DNA of 64,000 bases from Tetrastigma voinierianum. Its lineage: Eukaryota > Streptophyta > Magnoliopsida > Vitales > Vitaceae. The notes under the pieces are model-generated. The model was not told where the DNA came from. It did no database searches and was given only the letters and a program-made list of their open reading frames with translations. This document shows positions 47,986 through 57,789 of this stretch, piece after piece; position 1 is the first letter of the stretch, and the number at the start of each line of letters is the position of its first letter. The stretch is from the NCBI GenBank assembly GCA_016808115.1, contig JAEQBH010000734.1, forward strand, positions 992,001-1,056,000, in the 5' to 3' direction. Made by a program: the position numbers and the translations under genes.

Positions 47986-48348
47986 TTGTTTTCTTCTCCA
48001 ATTTGTTGATGACATAACTTCTTCGTTTGAACTCAGATTTGGGCATGTGAGGTGTCCTTGGAAAGCTCTTTGAATGTAGAATGTAACCATGAGAAGAGTT
48101 GTACCATTTGATGCTCCAGATGATACAGAAAAATTGATCTTCTCAATGACGCCAATAGAAGACATCCTATTAACTCTCTTTTTGGAAACATTTTGAATCT
48201 TTTCTTAATAAATCACTTGTTTTTCATCAAAAATCCTCGAAAACTAAATTTAGAGGAAATGTTATGAGTTTTACATGAATATGGATATAAATACTCAAAA
48301 TAGTTTCAGAAATGAACTTTCAAACATAGATGAGTTTTCCACTCATCA

Positions 48349-50404
48349 ACAATTCCCAAACTTAAAGTTTTGTTTGTCCTCAAGCAAATAAAAGAAAGAA
48401 GTTGTCATTCCATAACAAAGATCATGAAGGTCCATTCACCCTTTATTTAAACTAAAACCCAGTACTAAGCTTCCATGCAAGGTGACATGTGTCTCAAGAA
48501 TTCATCTTCATAATATGAGTTTAACAGATCAAGATAATTCAATCATTTTAATATATAGTGAATGACCTCAAGAATAATATAAACTGATCATGGTTCTCAC
48601 TGAGTGGCCTCCCTGAATCCATGCAAATTTCTTGCCATGAGCTGGTGAATTTATATACATGGATCTAAGATAATTATTTGAGTCCTGAGTTAGGTTTATT
48701 GTTCTTATCACCTCTCCAATGAATGAAAACAATTAACAACTCACCAAGAACTTTTATGTTTGTAATGTGTTCCTGTAAGGGAATGGGAGAATACTTTGAA
48801 AATAAAACTGTAAACAAACATACATATTTTCCAGAACATTAAATCTCATCTAATCTGATTCTTAATGATCAACAATAATGATTAATTCTCAAGCAATCTC
48901 TAAAACTCAAGAGTAACATTCCATACTCCCATCACTTTTAGTAGCCACCTCTGTGATTCATCCAACAAACAATTTAAGAGTTTCCTTTCTACATATGTTA
49001 TTAGAGGTGCAAATGTCAAACCTATGTTTTCTAATTAAACCTTTGAACTAGCTTAAATCATGAAGCCCAATCTAATATCTAAAGTACAGTGCTATGGACA
49101 CCTCAGACTTAATACCAGTATAAAGGCCACAGCCACACCCTCCCTTGAATCTTAGCTTACTTTACTTTTATACTTATATTTTTTTGCTTTTTTTCATTTT
49201 ATTTATTCCTTCCTTTACCAACCTCTTTTGATTTTCAACTTAACTCATTTCAACCAATTTGGAGCTATTTTTCCTATGAAAAAATAACTCCCCTAAACTT
49301 GCTCCTCACCACATTTCTCAATTATGTTCAAATCCTCATGTTATGGGTGAGTTTGGTTCTTTACTGAGGGATGGTGATGTATAGGAAGGTTATTGACTTC
49401 AAACTTAGTTCTTATAAAGATAATTTTGGCTCTTTAAGGCTCAACATTCTGGTACTGGAGGAATATGCATATGCATATTAATAGGGTTAGCTTGAAAGGC
49501 ACAATCTTTCCAAGGATGGCCTATATCATTTCTCAATTGTTATGTTGCCTAGGATTTTGCCTCAAGCAATAATAGAACAAGTTCTAGAACCTATGGAGAT
49601 CAAAATTAGATGGATTCTCATAAACCTTCTCTAACCTAAGCAAAACTCGTCAAGGGCAATTTAGGGGTGACCCCAGCACATGGATTTTGAGAAACCAATT
49701 ACTAAATAGCCTATTAGAGAGATAACCCATTAAGCATTAAGTCCTATTATCTTGAATATTGTCAATATCTCATGGGTTCAATTATGATCTCTTAATGACA
49801 TCACAACTACTCCAAACAAAACCTCACCTAACTCAAAAAAAAAAAAAACTCTTAACTACCAAAATAAACTAAAATTAAGATGCAAGTTAGAAAGCATCAA
49901 ACAAAGTCATTATCCATAAAAGCACCGTAGTAATTTATCATCTTAAGTTATCATGTGCAACATGTGAGGTGTGACATGATAAACTAACTTAAAATAAATA
50001 CCCCCAAACTTTGAGATGAACATTGTCTTAAATGTCTAACAATGAGCAAAATGAAGCAATAAAGTAAAAGGGTAATAGAGAGAGTTTGGAAAACTGAACT
50101 CCCTTTTCTAGTCTTAGCCACTTTGAATAGAAACCTTGAAGATTTTTAGACCTTGGCATTAGTATACTACCCCTTGATATAGTCTTTTGCTCTTGCAAAC
50201 TAGTCATGACAACATGTTGAGCTTCAAACTTACTTTATTCTGAAAACACTAACAAACAATGGTAAAACGGTGCTGGAATTTTCATCCCAGCAGTAAAAAA
50301 AAATAGCAAAAAATAAAGTAATTGAAAATAGACAAAGGAAAAGAGAAAATAGTGGATAGAATCCTTATTACTTAGCTTGGGTTGCCTCTTAAGAAGCTGC
50401 CCCG
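48349..50404 (-). other. 3' non-coding internal region of H
   Basis: The polypurine tract (reverse strand AAGTTTGGGAATTG) adjoins the LTR at 48349-48364. The remainder is homologous to the equivalent parts of C and D (for example ATGCATATTAATAGGGTTAGC at 49465-49485). No gene is supported. Confidence 0.65.
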
Positions 50405-51455
50405 TTTTTAGAGTCCAACTAGACTCGTTGGAAAAATACTAATGCTTCCATTTGGCCAATCATCCATCTTGGACAGCCCTTCCTCTTTATAACCATTCAG
50501 GTCAAGGATGATTTCTTCTAGATTTTTATGAGGGGAAAGAAACTCATAATCCCATTTTATTGTGGCTGGTGGTTCAGCCACAATTTCTTCAAAACTGTCC
50601 CATTTATGTGATGCATATGCAAACACATTTTATGCTTAAAGGGACCGTTTCAAACCAGGTTCGATGGAAGCAAGCTACGTAAAATTTCGCACATGGTTCT
50701 TTCTCGTCTCCATCAGTTGGGGAATGGTCAGAAGATTGAACTTTGCTTTCTCCTCACCCACAAGCAAGGTGAGCTCCCCCTTGTTGATGTCAATCCATGC
50801 TTGGCTTGAGGAAGGAAGTGATCTTTTTAATATCTTCAATTTTTTTTTATCCACTTCAATGCCCCAAGTCGCACAATCCATGGGGAAGGTAAATGTATCA
50901 ATCTTCACCAAGACGTTTTCAATAGCCATCACTTGACTTTCTTCTTTAAATTTCAATTTATCCACTAAAGACTCTTCATTCTCTAAGTTGTTTAGGAGTG
51001 TCTTTTTCTCAATTTCAAATTACTATCTTCTCAAGACAAATTTCGACAGGAAATTTCTCGCACACTACTTAAGGGAGTATCCATGTATTCATCGATTTGG
51101 CAAAGTGTTACAGGAGCAAGGTCCTAGAGAATTTTCCTCGAACGCTGGACTAAGTGTCCTATTTGTGGTTCTATGTTTTTCAATCTAGCACTAGTGCTGA
51201 CTTGAAGGCATCTAAACTGAAATTTTTGCTCATGAAGATTATTTCTATCTTCTTGCTCCCATCCATATAGATAAAAAATCATTCCTTACTAGAGACAATT
51301 CCTCCTTCTTCCTCTTGAAATGTCAGAACTCCTTGATAAGGCAATACTCCATGTTCCATGAGCTTAGTCATCAGAATTCCTGTCTAAAATGATGAATAAG
51401 GAAGTAAACCTTAGCTTCTGATGTGCAAGTCTATCTTCTGAATATTCCCTCTCAT
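50405..51455 (-). pseudogene. Small retropepsin-tail ORF of element H
   Basis: Start ATG at 51453-51455, stop at 50405-50407, about 350 codons, the least decayed copy. Two long open pieces survive. 50675-50965 has DKLKFKEESQVMAIENVLVK, then IDTFTFPMDCATWGIEVDKK, then QAWIDINKGELTLLVGEEK. 50408-50626 is the acidic tail, with ASHKWDSFEEIVAEPPATI and SKMDDWPNGS. The centre matches the C-terminal half of Athila-type retropepsins, but no D-S/T-G catalytic triad precedes it. The N-terminus is Leu/Glu-rich. Frame breaks separate the pieces. It is homologous to the ORFs of C, D and G. Confidence 0.65.
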
Positions 51456-51650
51456 AAGTACTAAAAATAAGAAGAAAAAATAAAATAAAATAAAATACAA
51501 AATACTAATAAAAATTAACTAAGAAACAAATCACAACCAAACTAAAATGCAAATAAAATTGCCTAAATTAGCAAATCACTTGTTCTTCAAAATGTCAACT
51601 TCCAATGAGAGAAAGTGAACCATGCTAACTCTACAATGGTGCCAAAATAT
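51456..51650 (-). other. Leader and outer primer-binding site of H
   Basis: The reverse strand at 51629-51644 reads TGGCACCATTGTAGAG, directly at the LTR end TGTTAAC (51651). It has weak tRNA-Asp similarity, with transitions at both CpG positions. Confidence 0.6.
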
Positions 51651-51693
51651 TGTTAACAAATTTTTATATAGACGGCTACCAAAGACTAACTAA

Positions 51694-51713
51694 AGTCCCT
51701 AGCAACAACGCCA
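51694..51713 (-). other. Fossil primer-binding site in the 5' LTR of H
   Basis: The reverse strand reads TGGCGTTGTTGCTAGGGACT, recognisable as a tRNA-Asp site and about 45-60 bp inside the LTR end. Confidence 0.75.
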
Positions 51714-53132
51714 AACACATGTTGAGACCAAGTGATGTATATATTAAAATATGACCAAGGGAGTGAATGTGGTATATACTCAAAAACTTATTTGAAACAA
51801 AAGTACGTGTACTCAAAAACTGAAATGAAAAGTATTACCAACATTCAACCCCTTTCCGTGCGCACTCCGCCATAAGTAACAAAGTGGACTCTAGAAGTCC
51901 TGATATCGTATCCACGAGATCGAGGTTCTCTCTAATTGAAATTTGATTACCTCGATTACAAGGGCTCTTCAATATTTAGGCTACCAAATAGGATGTGGAA
52001 TAAAATCAATTTAATTGAAATAAAAACTGATTTAAAACTAATCCTAAAATCTACCAAATAAACAACTACTTAATTCTAAAAGGTATGAAGAGAGACACTA
52101 AGGATGGGATAAATATTTAGAAAACAGTTTGCATTTCCTTGAAAGCGCAACATTTGTGAGTTGAATGTTGGATTTGTCCAAGAGAAATGTAGTATAGCTT
52201 GGATTTCTCCATACACTATACATTTAACTAATTAAAACACCATATTCCTTTTCAGGACAAATGGGTCTAAATAGCTACTTGTGGTAATCCAACCCTCTTT
52301 AAGATTTGATTGTTTTCTTTTCAATACTTCACAACCATTTCTTAGGACTGAAGAATTACCCATGCATACAAGACAATGCAAGCCTTCTCAAATGTAATTG
52401 GTACCTTTCACCCATCAAACCACAAGTTCCTCTCTCCCTTGATTAGATCATGCAACACGGATCGAGGTCATTCTATCAATTTGAGGTGAGACCTCTAAAC
52501 ATTAAACTGATACATCATATAATTAATCATCACACCATGAGTAAATTAGTAATCTATCAAACTAACATTTTAGAGTTCATTAGTTCAAAAATATTAGTCT
52601 AATATACCCCAAGTTATCGCTTCTTACTCTCAAGAATCTCCCATCTATGTGTCACCCGAGGGCTCTCCCGAAATCGTAGCAAGATACAACTCTTTCTAGG
52701 TATAAGCTACCATTATTCAACAGCTAATTATATGAATGCATAAATTATATAACAATTTAAACCTAATAATAATCAGAACTGGTGAATCAATGTTCAACAA
52801 TTAATCCCCACCCTGTAGGGTGTTTAATGTTCCATTACACTTCTAAATCATCACCAATCAAACAAAAGTAAGAAAATGAAGAAAGAAATCAAGATTAAGG
52901 AGTGAGAAAAAACTCTAATTTTTGTTTCAATCTTTGTCCGAACAAGAATGAAATTTGGAATCTCTATTATACAGCACCGAAAATCTCTTCAATAGAAATA
53001 AAATATGTCAAAACTCACTTAAGATCTTTTTTAAAAATCAAAATCTACAAAGAAACTAAGAAAATGGGCGCTTAGAGAGAAACCCCATGAGAGGTGTTCT
53101 CCTACCTTCTTGATGCCCTAAACCTAAAAATG

Positions 53133-53143
53133 AGTATTTATAG
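53133..53143 (-). promoter_or_regulatory. TATA box, 5' LTR of H
   Basis: The reverse strand reads GGACTATAAATACTC. It lies about 75 bp downstream, in transcription order, of the palindrome array. Confidence 0.65.
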
Positions 53144-53209
53144 TCCATAAGGAATAATGATGTGCTAATCCAAATATAATTTTGCCAAAAAGGCACAATG
53201 CTTGTCTTA

Positions 53210-53515
53210 AGCTTTGTCGCGACAAAATCTGGTTTTTTCACGACAGAGTTTGTTGCTAACTCTGACATGACAAAATATGGCTTTATTGCAACAGAGTTTG
53301 TTACTAACTCTGTTGCGACAAAATATGGGTTTTATCGCAAGAAACCCTTGTTAGTGGCTCTGTCACGACAAAATCTGGTTTTGTCGCAACGGAGTTTGTT
53401 TCTAACTTTGTCGCGACAAAATCTTGTTTTATCGCGACAAACAGTTTATACAACTATCAACAAAACCGGGTTTTTCGCAAGAAAGCCTCACGGCTCGCCG
53501 CGACAAAATCGCTAT
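53210..53515 (-). repeat. ~48-bp tandem repeat built on GTCGCGACA, 5' LTR of H
   Basis: GACAAAAT recurs at 53221, 53269, 53317, 53367 and 53415: steps of 48, 48, 50 and 48. Each step also carries an inverted copy (TTGTCGCAACAGAGTTTG type). Confidence 0.9.
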
Positions 53516-53879
53516 GGACTTGTTTTCTTCTCCAACTTGTTGATGACGTAACTTCTTTGTTTGAACTCGGATTTGGGTGTGTGAGGTGTCGTTAGAAAGA
53601 TCTTTGAATGTAGAATGTAACCATAAGTAGATTTGTACCATTTTATTCTCCATATGATACATAAAAATTGATCTTCTCAATGACGCACTTTAGACATCCG
53701 ATTAACTCTCTTTTTGGAAACATTTTACATATTTTCTTACTAAATCACTTGCTTTCCATCAAAAATCCTGGAAAACCAAATATAGAGGAAATATTATGAG
53801 TTTTAATGAATATGGATATAAAATGTTCAAAATAGCTTGTGAAATGAACTCAAAACATAGATGAGTTTTACACTCATCA

Positions 53880-53884
53880 CTATT
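53880..53884 (+). other. Right target-site duplication of H
   Basis: CTATT, partner of CTACT at 45974-45978. Host LTR sequence of G resumes immediately (CCTAATGGC). Confidence 0.75.
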
Positions 53885-55053
53885 CCTAATGGCAACTATT
53901 CCGTCTTCGATATTTTCGCCCCCCTTCGTCGCTTAGGCTTGTTATTTTTAGCCCCAATAAATGATGGTAGGCCAAAAATAAAGGTCGATAACGTGGGTTT
54001 CCTTGCAGATCCAATGATTTTTTTTTCGCGACATTGTTTTTCTATGTCGCGACATAAAGTTTTCTTTTTTGTCATAGCTTTGTCATGGCTTGTGTTGCAA
54101 TATAGAATTCGCATTCCATAAGAGTTTTTTGCCCCAACATAAATTTCCTTATGTTATGGCATAATCTCGTGATTCTCTTGCCTCTTTCTTCATAATTGTT
54201 GTGACAATGAAGGAAATGTCGCAACAATGTTCTTTGCCTTTTGTTTGAGTTATGTCGCAATATACTTGGGAAATGTCACGACATAACTCCTAGCCTTTGC
54301 ACCATCGGGTCTCAAGGAGAATTTGGTGCGACATAAAAAAATATATGTCGCGACAAAGGTGTTCTATGTCGCGATATTTTTCAGTGTTTCTTTAGTAGAC
54401 ATTGTAATTGAATCTCGTAACATAGATTTCAAGTGTCGCAACATAGTCTACTCCTCTGGGGTTTTAGTTTTATGTCGCGGGACATGAGTTTCAAGTGTGT
54501 CAAGGTTATTTATTTTTTGTTTTATCACAATATATGTTTCGCGATACTTGCCATGGAATGTCGCGACATATCTTTTAACCTGTTTCAAGGATGTTTCCAT
54601 ATTTTATCACGACATACCTCTATCGCTTTGCCTTTCTTATGTCAGACAAGGTTTTGCCGCTGCGACAAACTTCTACTCCGGTTGTTCATATTTTAGTATG
54701 TCGCGGATATAATGAGAGATTATGTCGACATTTATGCATTTTCTCTTCCAGGCCTTCTCCTCAATTTAGGTGTTACCATAAAATGCATGTCGCCACATTA
54801 CATTCAACCATCACTTAGTATTTTCAGGTGATAAGATTGGGTAACACCAGACCGCATGACTTAACCAATTCTGTTGTTGCTCTCATTTTATGTCATTTTT
54901 CGCTGCTTTTCTTTTCTTTTCTACTTATTTTCACTAAATTCCTACAAAACACAGATTTTGGTGAAGGCTATTTAATTATGCATTAAATTTAACTGTTAAG
55001 CCTAAAATATTCATGAAAAATGGGCTTAAAATTAGATAAGTTTAGACTTATCA
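53885..55053 (-). repeat. 3' LTR of G, high segment with palindrome array
   Basis: High end TTTAGACTTATCA (complement TGATAAGTC). From 54020 to 54800 about twenty copies of ATGTCGCGACATA or decayed forms (TGTCGCAACA, TATGTCGACA, TGTCACGACA) occur. In element orientation this is the U3. Confidence 0.8.
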
Positions 55054-56802
55054 AACTCCCCCAAACTTAAAGTTTTGCTTGTCCCTGTGAAAAAGAAAAT
55101 ACCGATCGCTTTCCTCCCTCGCCGATCACTTTAAGGCCATTTTTCGTCTCATTTTCAATTTCAGCAATTCAGCACTTGAATTCCATATATTGTTTATTTT
55201 GGTGTGAACAACAAAATAATCTTTCATTTTGGAACTAAGAAGAATCACAATTAATTCTACTTAATCTAATTGATAATTCATAAAAGGTAAGGCCTACTTG
55301 ATCCTCACAGAGTGAGTGTGTGTTGGTCTTCCCTCTTAATAGATTTGCAGATTAGGTAGTCTTATGAGATGCAGTAATGAAGAATGGAAGTCTCCTAAGC
55401 TTGAATTAGGTCCCATAGGCTTGTTGGTCATATCATTCTCTACTAATGTAGGCATAACACTATCTTCAGGATCAAATAGGTCTTTAAGGCTTGTAACATG
55501 TGGCTTGGGCAGTGGGTAAATAATTGGTCATTTTAGGTTTAGGTTTACCCAAAGTGGACACACTACTTCGACATTAAGCTCCACACTTCACATCCTTTGT
55601 TTTCTAAAGATCAACTTTCAAGCACCCCCAAACTTGTTTTGGTGTTATTGCATACTCTCCATTGTGGCTTTTCTTTTGGTCACTTTTAAACTTTTGGAAA
55701 TCAGATTTCTCTAAATCGGCTGCTTCTTTCATTTCATGTTCAAGCTTCATTTTCCTATGAACTTTTGTGTTTTTACAACTTCTCATTTCCTATTGTGCAC
55801 ATTTTCTTCACTTTTCATTTCTACTGATCATCATTTTCCACCCCATAATTTCTTCTTTCTTTTTCACTTCAAAAATAATAAAAAAATCTCCCCTAAACTA
55901 GTCCCAACATCCTTTTCCTGAAACTCATATTGCAATTTGGGCAAACTAAGGGTTCTTTATTGGAAGATCATAAGTAAGGGATGGTTAAGGCTTTTACTTT
56001 GGTTTAGGATGAAATTGGAATTTAGCTCAAACAAGGTTTTAGGGTATATGCTTATGCATTTTTCAGGGGTAGGTTTGAAAGGCTCAAATTTTTCAAGAAT
56101 GTCCTAAATCATTTCTAGTTGGTTGTGATACCTGGGATTTCACCTTGAATAATAATCTAACAAGTTCTAGGACCTTTGGAGACTAATCTATGATGGATCT
56201 CATCAGATGTTCCTAACCCAAGCATAATCAGTTTTAAGGTACTAGTGACCAAGTGTATGTTTTCAAGGTTCCTTATAATTGAAATGTTCAAACAATTTAG
56301 AATTGTTATCTTTATCAGCTGCATCAATTGTGTAAAACTTCCTAATTCTAAAATTTTCAATCTAATCATTATTGACATTACAACTTACAATCCTTTTGAG
56401 CTCAATTTGCCCACTTCATTGACTAGGAATTTTCTTTATTAAAGGAGAAACACTAAAAACACTAAAAACTAGGTGACTTAAATTCCTGAACCTATACAGA
56501 AAAATAACTCCCCCAAACTTAAAGCATGCATCATCCTGAAATAAGTAAATTAAGAACATAAACCCTTTGATGATCAATTGCATCCTTGAGTTTGGGGGTT
56601 GGAGCTACCTTAATGAAACCTTTACTAGATTCAGCTTCAACACCTTAAAAAAAAACATAAACATAAACATTAAAAATAAAAAAACCCTCAAAAATGCTAC
56701 TAACTTAATCGAAAATAATCTAAACTAATCGATAGAAATCCTTATTTTGCTCTGGGGTGCCTCCTCAAGAGCTGAATTCACTTTTTTAAAGTTCAAATTT
56801 TA
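55054..56802 (-). other. 3' non-coding internal region of G
   Basis: The polypurine tract (reverse strand AAGTTTGGGGGAGTT, 55054-55070) adjoins the LTR. The rest is distantly similar to the 3' regions of C, D and H (GTTCTAGGACCTTTGGAG at 56163-56180). No gene is supported. Confidence 0.6.
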
Positions 56803-57616
56803 GACTCATTGGAAAAACACTAGGATTCGCTTAGCCCCTTCATCTTTTGTGACCAATGCTCCTTCTCTATCCTCATCTTTCACAAGGATGACTTCCTCCA
56901 CCTCAGGAATATGCAATAAAAGCTCAAAATCCAACTCTACGACGGGGAAAGAGTTGGTATATAATTTATATCCTTCAAGAGTGTCCCCATAAAGGATTCT
57001 GGGTGCTTGCTCCTCAAAATATAGCAGTGAACTCTCTATCCGCCTGCATGCCATCTTCTTCTCATTCGTAAGTTGTATCCTTTAGTTGAGGTTGAACTTC
57101 ACTCTTTCCTAACCAACAAGTAAGGTCAACTCCCCATGTTTTCCATCAATCCAAGCTTGACTTGTGGCAGTGGAAAGTGTTCCTCTAAATGACATTTGTT
57201 GTTCCTCTTCCATGCCCACAGTCACATGGTTTATGGGGAAATTGTACTTGTCAATCCTAACCAAAACATTTTCAATTATGATCCGTAGATGGTGCTCTTC
57301 AACTTGCCTCTTTTCAACTGACTACACTTCCTCATTAGCACACTCATTCTCTTTCTCCTCAACCGATGTAGGTTCTTGGATTTCTTATATCAAATTCTGA
57401 AACACCAAGTTACATCTCTTATGTCCTTTCGCAAGGGAGTAAACCTTCATTATCAAAAAAGTTGTTTGGACTCGCTCTAGTAACTCTGTAACTCAGCCTC
57501 ATTGTCATTGTGGTTGATATATTTGGGTGCTCTTTGAGTTTGTCGATCGAGGTTTGCAGAGCCTCAATCTTCTTCTTAAGTGCGCATATGCACTCATCTA
57601 TTGATAAATTGTTCAT
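56803..57616 (-). pseudogene. Small retropepsin-tail ORF of element G
   Basis: Start ATG at 57614-57616, about 271 codons, frame-broken. The N-terminus, MNNLSIDECICALKKKIEAL, is a probable short coiled coil. The middle (about 57100-57290) reads ENVLVRIDKYNFPI, then SQAWIDGKHGELTLLVG, the same retropepsin tail as in C, D and H, without a visible catalytic D-S/T-G. The end (56806-57054) is acidic, with HIPEVEEVILVKDEDREG. The N-terminus differs from the H/D/C version, but the order of parts is the same, which indicates common descent. Confidence 0.6.
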
Positions 57617-57789
57617 TGTTGCACAACACCTTCTTCACAAATAAAAATTTTAAAAGAAAAGTAAACAAAATTCGAATAAAACAAAAATTAAAATACAATG
57701 TTCAAATTAGCAGTTTCCTCTTTGGTTGGAATATTGATCTATAAACCTCTCGCTTCCAACCCTCAAAGAACGGCGCCTAAAAACTCGAT
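57617..57789 (-). other. Leader and outer primer-binding site of G
   Basis: The reverse strand at about 57764-57779 reads AGGCGCCGTTCTTTGA, a 9-10 base tRNA-Asp match next to the LTR end TGACC (57790), the same arrangement as in D. Confidence 0.6.

Larger units (their letters stand above)
45979..48348 (-). repeat. 3' LTR of element H
   Basis: 2370 bp, low end TGTTGACCAATTTTTC, high end CCACTCATCA. It includes a fossil PBS (46018-46037), TATA (47490-47500) and a GTCGCGACAAAAT array (47575-47985). It is longer than the 5' LTR, mainly in the array. Confidence 0.85.
45979..53879 (-). mobile_element. Element H: complete non-autonomous LTR retrotransposon
   Basis: Minus orientation: 5' LTR (53879-51651), outer PBS (51644-51629), small ORF (51455-50405), 3' non-coding region, polypurine tract, 3' LTR (48348-45979). 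It is flanked by CTACT/CTATT, and a related LTR without the insertion exists at 59330-59345, so both ends are firmly placed. It is 7.9 kb, the best-defined single element in the window, related to D (similar LTR and ORF). Confidence 0.9.
51651..53879 (-). repeat. 5' LTR of element H
   Basis: 2229 bp, low end TGTTAACAAATTTTTATATAG, high end TACACTCATCA. It aligns with 45979-48348. TATA is at 53133-53143. Confidence 0.85.

Noticed and set aside
53198..53551. 117-codon plus-strand frame rich in SRQNLVLS-type repeats
   Set aside because: It is a translation of the 48-bp palindromic repeat in the LTR of H, antisense to the element.
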